Origin: an uncultured Bacilli bacterium
Lineage (GTDB): Bacteria; Bacillota_I; Bacilli_A; RF39; UBA660
Reading direction: 5' to 3'
DNA length: 64,000 nucleotides
Assembly (NCBI GenBank): GCA_934085675.1
Contig: CAKOHH010000001.1
Location: forward strand, 124,001 to 188,000
The translations under genes and the position numbers were made by a program. A model generated the notes under the pieces. The model was not told where the DNA came from. It was given only the letters and a program-made list of their open reading frames with translations, and made no database searches. Below are positions 7,426-15,747 of the stretch, one piece after another. Numbering within the stretch: the stretch's first letter is position 1; the number at the start of each line of letters is the position of its first letter.

Positions 7426-8778
7426 CTAATTAACAATATAAGGATCTGTCATAGTGCCGGTTCCTGTAATTGTAACGCCAGACTTTAAATTAATAACCGG
7501 ACGGAGACCATTGTTATAAACTGTAGCTCCATCGCCAAAAGCACCTAAACCACCGACGCCGATTACACTAGTAAACCAGCTAGTTCCGCAGAACGGATAA
7601 TAACCTCCTGCTGGTGTCATTGTCCAGTAAGAAATTCCCATTATCAAATAACTATCTGCATTTTCCTTTTGATGACTATATTCACCATCAAAGACACCAC
7701 CGGCATGACCTGCATACATAGCTTCATCAGCGGTTATTAAGCCAATCGGGTAGTTTAATTTTTTATTACCGCTTGCCGCACTAGAAACCGTATAATAATC
7801 TTTTATATTTTCACAGGTAAGTGTTGGTGTACTTTCTTCTACCCTTATGTATCCTTTATTATAAGTAGTTACCGTGCCGGTTCCGACACCACTTTGCTGA
7901 GTTAGGCTAGAACGGTCTCCACAAAAACCTGCATTCGTATCTAATTTTGAAACGTAACTTGAAAGTTTATCTGTATAGAACTTGTCCACATTTATTTTAA
8001 CGGCTGAAGCTGTACTCGTGCCATAGGCTTCTCCGGATGTGTACATATAGCCGACATACATATTGTTATCTGATGATGTATTAAATGGACTGGTACCGTA
8101 TCGTCTATCTTCAGAAGCCTCTCCGTTTTTATGAGCTACTGTCCCATCATAAAGCATTCTAATTGAACCATTGCTGTTTATTCTTATGATTCGCCAGTAA
8201 AAGCCTGCAAACTTAACATAATTATTTTCGACAGAACCACGATAGTAATAAGTTGGCTTTCCATCATTGTCTGTTGTTTCAAAAATGCCTTTTTCATGGG
8301 ATTCACATAAAGAATCATCACAGGCTGACTTTGTAAAATCTGGAGTATAACTATTCACTTCAATATTTCCTAAAGCCGTTTTTACTGTTTTTGCTGTTTT
8401 ATTAAAATATAAAGTACATTTAGTTCTTGTATTTGTGGTTGCACTATAATTTTTGTAATTCATTTTGGCTTCCCAAGAAGCATTATTCCAAGTTGGAACA
8501 ACACCATTATTACAATTTGATTTTGTTTCATCTAAAGTATAACCCGTATTTTGAGCTGGCATATTTCTTGATATAACACCATCTATATAATAAGCAAAAT
8601 AGATATCTCCTGGATCTTCTACTGTTCCATTTATGACATCAAAATCTTTCTTTTCTTCATATAAAGCATAGGATTTATAAAATAAATAACTATTTACAGA
8701 AAGTAAAAGAAATCCTATGACTAATATGACATAAGATTTTCTTTTATAATTATTGTCCTTATATTTTTTTAATTCCAT
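7426..8778 (-). CDS. Family A surface protein, phase-variable promoter (copy A2)
   Basis: Paralogue of A1, 450 residues from the ATG at 8778 (GGTGAAG upstream; the alternative ATG at 8790 is too close to the -10). The signal anchor is YKRKSYVILVIGFLLLS. The middle has the conserved Cys pattern, including CESHEKGIF and GFCGDRSSL, and YYYRGSVENNYVKFAGFY. The C-terminal block between YWTMTPAGG and LRPVINL is Gly-rich (VIGVGGLGAFGDG) and unlike any other copy. The second Asn/Thr/Ser-rich part (about residues 295-330) also differs from A1 but resembles the copy at 58715, which suggests mosaic exchange. It is transcribed from the G11 promoter at 8805-8837 and followed by a terminator and an Rpn-like gene. 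Confidence 0.8.
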   Translation of the reverse strand: MELKKYKDNNYKRKSYVILVIGFLLLSVNSYLFYKSYALYEEKKDFDVINGTVEDPGDIYFAYYIDGVISRNMPAQNTGYTLDETKSNCNNGVVPTWNNASWEAKMNYKNYSATTNTRTKCTLYFNKTAKTVKTALGNIEVNSYTPDFTKSACDDSLCESHEKGIFETTDNDGKPTYYYRGSVENNYVKFAGFYWRIIRINSNGSIRMLYDGTVAHKNGEASEDRRYGTSPFNTSSDNNMYVGYMYTSGEAYGTSTASAVKINVDKFYTDKLSSYVSKLDTNAGFCGDRSSLTQQSGVGTGTVTTYNKGYIRVEESTPTLTCENIKDYYTVSSAASGNKKLNYPIGLITADEAMYAGHAGGVFDGEYSHQKENADSYLIMGISYWTMTPAGGYYPFCGTSWFTSVIGVGGLGAFGDGATVYNNGLRPVINLKSGVTITGTGTMTDPYIVN

Positions 8779-8804
8779 TATCTTCACCATAGTTTCCTAT
8801 GATA

Positions 8805-8837
8805 ATTATAACAGATACCCCCCCCCCCGACTGTCAA
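8805..8837 (-). promoter_or_regulatory. G-tract (phase-variable) promoter P2
   Basis: TTGACA (8832-8837) and TATAAT (8805-8810) on the minus strand, 21 bp apart. The spacer contains eleven G (8818-8828), one more than in the other six copies, so tract length already varies between loci. It drives 7426-8778. Confidence 0.88.
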
Positions 8838-8852
8838 GAGGCTTTTGGGAGT

Positions 8853-10202
8853 TTAATTCACTATATATGGATCTGTTTTGGTTCCTGTTCCTGTGATTGT
8901 TACATCTGAGCAAATGTTAACAACAGGTTTTATACCTACAGTAGCAGTACATGTCCAGTCATTTATTTGACCAACACCCCCATTAAGAAAGAGAGACGTA
9001 GACCAATACCCATCACCAATGATAAAAGTTCCAGAAACTGGAGTTATAGTCCAAAAATTTGTTCCTGATGTATAAATATTTAAACTTTTAGGTTGTATAT
9101 TTAAAACACCTTCAAACATTCCTCCTCCAGAGCCTGATAGCATTAACTCATCTACCGTGATTAAGCCAATATTATACTTTAAACTTCTATTTCCAATGTT
9201 TGCTGATGAAATTGTATAATAATCATCATTCATACATGACAAATCAGGATTACTTTGAACAACACGCTTATATCCTTCAAAAATGGTGTCATTATTATTA
9301 ATTCCAGCATTATTGTTATTCGATGTTAAGATAATTCTACGATCCCCACAGAAACCGACATTTGTATCTAATTTTGATGCGTAACTCGAAAGTTTATCCG
9401 TATAGAACTTATCTACATTTGTTTTAATTTTTGATGATGTTCCCGTACCATGAGTTTCTCCTTCAGTATACATATAGCCTACATACATATTGTTATTAGA
9501 ACTTGGATTAAATTGACTGGTGCCATATTGTCTATCTGTCGATGCCTCCCCATTAGCATGAGCACTTGTCCCATCATAAATCATTCTTATTGAGCCATTA
9601 CTGTTTATCCTTATGATTCGCCAATAAAAGCCTGCAAACTTAACATAATTGTTTTCTACTGAGCCACGATAGTAATAGGTTGGATTGCCATCATAGTCTG
9701 TTGTTTCAAAAATGCCTTTTTCATGGGATTCACATAAAGAATCATCACAGGCTGACTTTGTAAAATCTGGAGTATAACTATTCACTTCAATATTTCCTAA
9801 AGCCGTTTTTACTGTTTTAGCTGTTTTATTAAAATACAAAGTGCATTTGGTTCTAGTATTTGTGGTCGCACTATAATTATGATAATCACCAATAAATTTC
9901 CAACCAGCATTATCCCAAGTTGGAACAACGCCATTATTACAGTTTGATTTTGTCTCATCTAAAGTATAACCTGTATTTTGAAGAGGCATATTTCTTGATA
10001 TAACGCCATCTATATAATAAGCAAAATAAATATCCCCTGGATCTTCTACGGTTCCATTTATGACATCAAAATCTTTCTTTTCTTCATACAAGGCATAACT
10101 CGGGGATAAAACTAGATATCCTGCTACTACCCCTAATAAAAAAAATAAGAAAAAAATTAGTATCTTCTTATAATTTATTTGTTTAAACTTTTTCAAAGAC
10201 AT
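8853..10202 (-). CDS. Family A surface protein, phase-variable promoter (copy A3)
   Basis: 449 residues. The N-terminus is of the second type (MSLKKFKQINYKK, then a hydrophobic anchor up to about residue 34 ending SPSYALYEEKK), as in the copies at 57300 and 61861. GTGGTGA lies 7 bases before the ATG at 10202. The middle module YYYRGSVENNYVKFAGFYWR is conserved. From about residue 225 to 285 it is identical to A1 at the DNA level. The C-terminal block (FWTITPVSG to GIKPVVNI) is unique and has Cys in place of Arg in NICSDV. Its stop lies only about 15 bases before the -35 of the next family A gene, with no terminator between. Confidence 0.8.
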   Translation of the reverse strand: MSLKKFKQINYKKILIFFLFFLLGVVAGYLVLSPSYALYEEKKDFDVINGTVEDPGDIYFAYYIDGVISRNMPLQNTGYTLDETKSNCNNGVVPTWDNAGWKFIGDYHNYSATTNTRTKCTLYFNKTAKTVKTALGNIEVNSYTPDFTKSACDDSLCESHEKGIFETTDYDGNPTYYYRGSVENNYVKFAGFYWRIIRINSNGSIRMIYDGTSAHANGEASTDRQYGTSQFNPSSNNNMYVGYMYTEGETHGTGTSSKIKTNVDKFYTDKLSSYASKLDTNVGFCGDRRIILTSNNNNAGINNNDTIFEGYKRVVQSNPDLSCMNDDYYTISSANIGNRSLKYNIGLITVDELMLSGSGGGMFEGVLNIQPKSLNIYTSGTNFWTITPVSGTFIIGDGYWSTSLFLNGGVGQINDWTCTATVGIKPVVNICSDVTITGTGTKTDPYIVN

Positions 10203-10231
10203 AAAAAAATCACCACAGTTTCCCTATGATG

Positions 10232-10263
10232 ATTATAACAGATACCCCCCCCCCGACTGTCAA
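10232..10263 (-). promoter_or_regulatory. G-tract (phase-variable) promoter P3
   Basis: TTGACA (10258-10263), ten G in the spacer (complement of 10245-10254), TATAAT (10232-10237); 20-bp spacing. It drives 8853-10202. Confidence 0.88.
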
Positions 10264-10288
10264 GAGTATCTTTTAAAGCATTAAATTT

Positions 10289-10849
10289 TTACGCTCTACT
10301 TGAATATTTACCATCGCTAGTTGAGATAATAATTCTTTCGCCTTGGCTAATGAATAATGGCACTTTAACAGTATAGCCTGTTTCAATTTTAGCATCTTTC
10401 ATAGCATTGTTAGTTGTATTACCTTTAACAGCTGGTTCTGTTTCAACAACTTCGAATTCGATTTTTTCAGGTAAAGTAACACCTAATAATTCGCCTTCAT
10501 AATAATCAAGTTTGATTTCGATTCCTTCTTTTAAGAAACGTTTTTCATTTTCTAATTTACTTCCTGGAACTTCTACTTGATCATAAGTTTCTGTGTTCAT
10601 GAACACATAGTTATCTCCATTAGCATATAAAAATTGCATTGGATTATGTTCCACACGAGCTCTTTCAATTTTAATATTAGTATTGTAAGAGTTTTCAACA
10701 ACAGCACCTGTTCTTAAGTTCTTAGTTTTCATACGAACAAAAGCACTGCCTTTTCCAGGTTTAACATGTTGGAATTCAATAATTTGACAAAGATTACCGT
10801 CTAAAATAATTGTCATTCCATTTTTAATATCGTTGATATTAATATTCAT
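10289..10849 (-). CDS. efp: Translation elongation factor P
   Basis: EF-P binds ribosomes stalled on polyproline and places its loop near the P-site tRNA acceptor end to restore peptide-bond formation. At 186 residues it has the normal three-domain length. The tip of domain I reads HVKPGKGSAF, with Lys33 at the position that is modified in many bacteria (5-aminopentanolylated in B. subtilis). The C-terminal OB domain ends with the usual PLFISQGERI...STSDGKY. The gene begins 15 bases after rpmG and is probably co-transcribed from the rpmG promoter. No modification gene was recognised in the window. Confidence 0.97.
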   Translation of the reverse strand: MNININDIKNGMTIILDGNLCQIIEFQHVKPGKGSAFVRMKTKNLRTGAVVENSYNTNIKIERARVEHNPMQFLYANGDNYVFMNTETYDQVEVPGSKLENEKRFLKEGIEIKLDYYEGELLGVTLPEKIEFEVVETEPAVKGNTTNNAMKDAKIETGYTVKVPLFISQGERIIISTSDGKYSSRA

Positions 10850-10864
10850 AATCTTCTCTCCTTA

Positions 10865-11038
10865 CTATTTTCCAAGTTTAGTTTCTTTAAATACTGTTAC
10901 TTGATGACAAGTAGGACAATATTTTTTCATTTCCATTTTATCTGGAGTATTTTTTTTGTTCTTAATTGTTGGACGAATTTGTTTTCCACAACGAGAACAT
11001 TTTAATCCAAAAAATTGTCTATTTTCATTTTTTGCCAT
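10865..11038 (-). CDS. rpmG: 50S ribosomal protein L33
   Basis: 57-residue ribosomal protein of the large subunit near the E site. It keeps two CxxC pairs (KCSRCGK and YCPTCHQ), so it is the zinc-binding version, which in Bacilli often has a Zur-controlled paralogue without cysteines. It ends TVFKETKLGK, typical of L33. GAGGTAA precedes the ATG. A good promoter is upstream and efp follows after 15 bases. It is small enough to be missed by length filters, but the identification is firm. Confidence 0.95.
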   Translation of the reverse strand: MAKNENRQFFGLKCSRCGKQIRPTIKNKKNTPDKMEMKKYCPTCHQVTVFKETKLGK

Positions 11039-11071
11039 TATTTTTTACCTCCTCACATCAAAACTATATGT

Positions 11072-11100
11072 ATTTTAGCATAGTTAGAACCTAAGTTCAA
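11072..11100 (-). promoter_or_regulatory. rpmG-efp promoter
   Basis: TTGAAC (11095-11100), 17 bp, TAAAAT (11072-11077) with a TG extension, on the minus strand. A 9-10-bp inverted repeat (AACCTAAGTT near 11089-11098 and ACTTAGGTT near 11122-11130) overlaps the -35. Confidence 0.75.
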
Positions 11101-11150
11101 GCGAAAATAGTTTATCTAAAACTTAGGTTAAACTAATTTTTTATTTCTTT

Positions 11151-14100
11151 TTAAAAAACACCATCAAATAAACTTAATTGACTTGTCTCAGGCATTGAGC
11201 CAAAGATGCCCATAGAGCGCATTTTTTCAACTGTTGTTTGATTTACTTTACCACGACTGGCAAAATCTTCAATACTATAGAAGGCTTTTTCTTGTCTTTC
11301 TTTAATAATTTGGGTAGCAACAGAGTCTCCAAGACCATCTAAACTTCTAAATGGCATAATAAGGCCATTTTCTTTCTCGTCCATTACAAAGTTTGCACCA
11401 TCACTTTTTTCAATATCTATAGTTTCAAATTTGATACCCCGGGCAGTTGCTTCAAGTGCTAATTTTAAGGTTTCAAGTAAAGATGATTCTTTGTTTGTCG
11501 CATCATAACCTTTCGCTTGAATTTCGACCATTTTAGCTTTTATCGCGTCATATCCTTTACACATAACATCGATATCAAAATCTTGAAAACGGGTTGAAAA
11601 ATAACTGCAATAATAAACAAGTGGTTTATGAACTTTATACCAGGCAATACGAAAAGCACTCGTAACATAAGCGGCGGCATGAGCCTTTGGGAACATGTAT
11701 TTTATCTTTTGACAAGAAGCAATAAACCAATCCGGAATATTTGCTTTTTTCATTGTTTCAACATAACCTGCCCATGTTTCAGGGTCTTTACTGGCCTTTC
11801 CTTTACGAACAAACTCCATAATTTTAAAGGCCGTATATGGTTCTAGACCACCATACATAAGCTCAACCATGATGTCATCACGACAGCCAATAACTTTGGC
11901 AAATGGTACAATATTTTTTTGAATAAGCTCTTGGGCATTACCTAACCATACATCAGTACCATGAGCAAGACCAGATATTTTAATAAGCTCGGCAAAAGTG
12001 GTTGGTTTTGTATCTTTAACAAGTTGGATGGTAAATGGCGTACCAAACTCCGGAACGCCTAAGGTACCCGTATCACACATAATTTGTTCTTTGGTAACAC
12101 CTAGGGCTTTTGTACTAGTAAAAATACTCATGGTTTCTTTATCATCTAAAGGCACTTCGGTAATATTATCACCCGTTAAATCCTGAATCATTCGCAGTTG
12201 AGTTGGGTCGGTATGACCTAAAATATCGAGTTTTAAAACGTCTTGGTCGATAGCATGGTATTCAAAATGGGTTGTTCGCCAAGCACTCGTTGGGTCATCA
12301 GCGGGATACTGGAAAGGTGAAAAATCATAAACATCCATGTATCCTGGAATAACAACGATTCCTCCTGGGTGTTGACCAGTTGTTCTTTTACATCCTGTGC
12401 AACCGATAGCTAAACGTTCAATCTCAATGTTACGCATAATAATATTTTTATTTTCACAGTAACCTTTGACATAACCAAAGGCTGTTTTTTCGGCAACGGT
12501 ACCAATCGTTCCAGCCCGGTAAACATTATCGACACCAAATAGTACCTTGGTATATTCATGAGCACTGGCTTGGTTTAAATCAGAGAAATTTAAGTCAATA
12601 TCTGGTACTTTATCGGCGTTAAAACCAAGGAAAGTTTGGAATGGTATATCATGACCATCTTTGTGCATTCTGGTCCCACACTTAGGACATTTTTTATCCG
12701 GAAGGTCAAAACCGTCTTTACAACTATTACCTAAAGGTTCTCCATTATCATCATTAAACTGGCTATATTGGCATTTAGGACAACGATAATGAGGAGCCAA
12801 ACTATTTACCTCAGTAATTCCCATAAGGTTGGCAACAAAAGATGATCCTACTGAACCACGTGATCCTACTAAAAAGCCTTCATCATTGGAGTGTTTAACA
12901 AGCTTTTGGGCAATTAAATAAATAACGTCAAAGTTAGCACCAATAATTGCGGTCATTTTGTCTTTGGCTTTTTTTAAAGCTTCTTCTTTACTAAGTTCTG
13001 GTTCTTCTTTTAACACGGCTAAAGAGATTTCTTCTTGGACACTTTCTGGTCCTTTTAAAATTACATCATGAAGTCTTTTATATATTTCTGCTTCATCACT
13101 AGAAGCATTTTTCTTAACCGCATCAATTAAAGGAGCGCCGTATAACTCTAAGGCGATACGTTCCTCAATATGATAAGGTAAAGGTTCGCCGTACCATTCT
13201 TTGGCTTTATTATAAACCATTTCGGTAACAATCATTTGAGAGTTTTCAATCTTGGGAGCAAAAGGAATACCACCTGTATCAATAATAACTTCGATTTCTT
13301 CAACCATCTCGGCTATTTTATTAGTATTTGTAACAACAATTTCATAAGCTAAATCTTCGCCTAAGAATTTGAAATCATCTAGCATTTCTGCGGTTGTTTT
13401 CAAATACATATTAGGCACATTAATACCTCTTCTATTTAATGGGTGTAACTTACCATTGAATTTTTGGTTAACAATAATTTCCCGATAGATTTTATCATCT
13501 TTCGTTAAGTTATGAACATCACCTGTTGCAACTACAGGTTTACCTGCTTCTTTCGCAACTCGCACAATTCTTTTAAGATATTCTTCAGCTTCATAGACAC
13601 TTTGAAATTTTCTTTCAGGGCCAATTAAGTGTTCAAAGGCACTAATAGGTTGAACCTCGATATAATCATAGAAACTCATCATGTTAACGAGTTCTTCGTC
13701 TTCTTTACTGCCGGCTTTATCAAAAATTTCACCATTAATACAACCTGAACCAATTAATAAACCCTCTCTTAATTTAGAAATATCCCGTCTAGGAATCTTA
13801 GGCTGTTCATTTTTGTATAAATATTTGGTGTTAGCCATAGAGATAATTTTAAAGAGATTTTTAAGTCCCACCTTATTTTTAGCAATCACGCAGGCATGAA
13901 AAGGATAACTAAATCTGACTAAGGCATCCATATCCACTTCTTCTAATAAGTGATCGGTTGTTTCAATATTACGATCATTTAACACTTTACACATTTTATA
14001 GAAGCATATAGCGGTTCCTTCGGCATCATAATCGGCACGGTGGTGTTTTTCTTCATCCCAAGGTACATCAAGTCTTTTGGTTAAGGTTTGTAATTTATGG

Positions 14101-15677
14101 TTTGGCCAATCAGGATGAAGCATACGAGCTAGGCTCATGGTATCTAAAACGGTCGCATCAAATTCTTTTAAACCATATTTATTGCAAGCGGCTTTCATGA
14201 AAGAAATATCGAACTTGGCATTATGCGCAACCATTGGAAGGTCCCCTGTCCACTCTAAAAATCTTTTTGTGACATTTTCTTCATTATCTTTACCATGAAG
14301 CATTTCATCGGTGATAAATGTTAATTCGGTAATCTTTTTAGGTATTGGACGATGGGGGTCTATAAGTTCATCAAAACGATCAAGAATCTTGCCATTTTGG
14401 ATTTTAACGGCGCCAATTTCAATCATTTGGTCAGAACCGGCATAAAAACCTGTCGTCTCGGTATCGAAAACAACATAGGTATCATCAAGTAAAGAAAAGG
14501 TTCTGGGATTAAAAATAAAGTCAACATCGTCATTGACGATATTCATCTCGGCTCCATAAAGAACTTTAAAACGGTCTTTACCTTCTTTTCCTTTATTATA
14601 AGCCTCAACACTATGGAATAAATCAGGGAAAGATTGAACACAGTTATGATCGGTTATAGCAACTGCTTTTTGTCCCATCTTTGAAACATAGGAAACAATC
14701 TTTGTCGCATCAATAACACCATCCATGGCACTCATCATCGTATGCATGTGAAGTTCTACTCTTGGTATTTCAGCCTCATCTTTAACAACTTCATCTTGGC
14801 TATCAATTTTTTCCATATTACGAACACCTAAAACAAAGTCACGAGCAAAGTTATCATATTCGACATTTCCTTGAAATCGAAACCACTTACCTACTTTTAA
14901 AGTACTCATTACTGCTTGATATTCTTTTTTATCCTTTTTAAAGATTTTTGCCAGTAAAGAGTTTGTTTTATCACTTATTTTTAAAGTAATAATATTAATA
15001 TTTTCTCTTTCTAAAGTATCAATGCCAAACACATAGGCTTCTAAAATAACCCCTTTTTGTTCGCCCATAATATTATTAATAGCTGTTTTTTCCCCATTAA
15101 TTTCTTTACCAACTATAATATTTCCTTCAATTTTTGGCTTTTCTTCAACTACTTTTGTTTCCATTTTTTCTTTTTCAATTTCTTCTTGAATACTTTTTTT
15201 AAGTTCTTCATTTAAAGATACCGAAAAAGTAATATCCGTGATACCAAAACGTTCTAAGTCTTCTTCCATATAATAAAACTCTCTTTTTAAATCTTCTTCT
15301 TCTGCTTTATTACTTACTTCAAAAGACACATGATTTTCTTTAACTATAGGAGCAGTACTTAAAACACCACTTAAAGATGGTTTTTTCATTTTATATATTT
15401 TTAAAATATTTTCTAAATAATCTTGTAAAGTTTCATCTTTGCTATGATTAAATTTTAAAGTTATCGTGCAATTTTCTTTACCATGAATTTTATTTTGACA
15501 GGCTAAAAGAAGCGAAGAAGCTACTTCATAAGGAAGTAAATTTTCACTTACCATGACCACATTAAATAATTTTTTAGCCTTATTTAAATAAACTTTTTCA
15601 ATTTCAATTTGTTTTAATTCTTCATATTCTTTATCATAAGAAATACTATCTAAAAATCTTTTTACATCTTCTTGCAT
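11151..15677 (-). CDS. polC: DNA polymerase III alpha subunit, PolC type
   Basis: Main leading-strand replicative polymerase of low-GC Gram-positives, with built-in proofreading. Order in the 1508 residues: N-terminal region, OB-fold region near 230-300, PHP domain split by a DnaQ-like exonuclease (VVFDTETTGFYAG and the HHRADYDAEGTA end motif), then the palm with PDIDLNFSD, zinc-type Cys clusters (CPKCQYSQ, CPKCGTRM), fingers and the C-terminal part ending SQLSLFDGVF. The ATG at 15677 was chosen because GAGAGGAAG precedes it; upstream in-frame codons lack a site. The length is close to B. subtilis PolC (1437). dnaE lies directly upstream on the same strand, an unusually close pairing of the two polymerases. 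Confidence 0.97.
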   Translation of the reverse strand: MQEDVKRFLDSISYDKEYEELKQIEIEKVYLNKAKKLFNVVMVSENLLPYEVASSLLLACQNKIHGKENCTITLKFNHSKDETLQDYLENILKIYKMKKPSLSGVLSTAPIVKENHVSFEVSNKAEEEDLKREFYYMEEDLERFGITDITFSVSLNEELKKSIQEEIEKEKMETKVVEEKPKIEGNIIVGKEINGEKTAINNIMGEQKGVILEAYVFGIDTLERENINIITLKISDKTNSLLAKIFKKDKKEYQAVMSTLKVGKWFRFQGNVEYDNFARDFVLGVRNMEKIDSQDEVVKDEAEIPRVELHMHTMMSAMDGVIDATKIVSYVSKMGQKAVAITDHNCVQSFPDLFHSVEAYNKGKEGKDRFKVLYGAEMNIVNDDVDFIFNPRTFSLLDDTYVVFDTETTGFYAGSDQMIEIGAVKIQNGKILDRFDELIDPHRPIPKKITELTFITDEMLHGKDNEENVTKRFLEWTGDLPMVAHNAKFDISFMKAACNKYGLKEFDATVLDTMSLARMLHPDWPNHKLQTLTKRLDVPWDEEKHHRADYDAEGTAICFYKMCKVLNDRNIETTDHLLEEVDMDALVRFSYPFHACVIAKNKVGLKNLFKIISMANTKYLYKNEQPKIPRRDISKLREGLLIGSGCINGEIFDKAGSKEDEELVNMMSFYDYIEVQPISAFEHLIGPERKFQSVYEAEEYLKRIVRVAKEAGKPVVATGDVHNLTKDDKIYREIIVNQKFNGKLHPLNRRGINVPNMYLKTTAEMLDDFKFLGEDLAYEIVVTNTNKIAEMVEEIEVIIDTGGIPFAPKIENSQMIVTEMVYNKAKEWYGEPLPYHIEERIALELYGAPLIDAVKKNASSDEAEIYKRLHDVILKGPESVQEEISLAVLKEEPELSKEEALKKAKDKMTAIIGANFDVIYLIAQKLVKHSNDEGFLVGSRGSVGSSFVANLMGITEVNSLAPHYRCPKCQYSQFNDDNGEPLGNSCKDGFDLPDKKCPKCGTRMHKDGHDIPFQTFLGFNADKVPDIDLNFSDLNQASAHEYTKVLFGVDNVYRAGTIGTVAEKTAFGYVKGYCENKNIIMRNIEIERLAIGCTGCKRTTGQHPGGIVVIPGYMDVYDFSPFQYPADDPTSAWRTTHFEYHAIDQDVLKLDILGHTDPTQLRMIQDLTGDNITEVPLDDKETMSIFTSTKALGVTKEQIMCDTGTLGVPEFGTPFTIQLVKDTKPTTFAELIKISGLAHGTDVWLGNAQELIQKNIVPFAKVIGCRDDIMVELMYGGLEPYTAFKIMEFVRKGKASKDPETWAGYVETMKKANIPDWFIASCQKIKYMFPKAHAAAYVTSAFRIAWYKVHKPLVYYCSYFSTRFQDFDIDVMCKGYDAIKAKMVEIQAKGYDATNKESSLLETLKLALEATARGIKFETIDIEKSDGANFVMDEKENGLIMPFRSLDGLGDSVATQIIKERQEKAFYSIEDFASRGKVNQTTVEKMRSMGIFGSMPETSQLSLFDGVF

Positions 15678-15696
15678 AAACACACTTCCTCTCAAG

Positions 15697-15725
15697 TTTA
15701 TAACACTTATTTTTTCTTTTGTCTA
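15697..15725 (-). promoter_or_regulatory. polC promoter
   Basis: TAGACA (15720-15725), 17 bp, TATAAA (15697-15702) with an upstream TG, minus strand, between dnaE and polC. Confidence 0.6.
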
Positions 15726-15747
15726 CTAAAGTAGGCACAATTTGACA

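Noticed and set aside
11628..13899. Open frames on the plus strand across polC (and similar ones across clpB, rpoC and the surface genes)
   Set aside because: They are antisense shadows of strongly conserved genes, with no ribosome-binding site or recognisable product.
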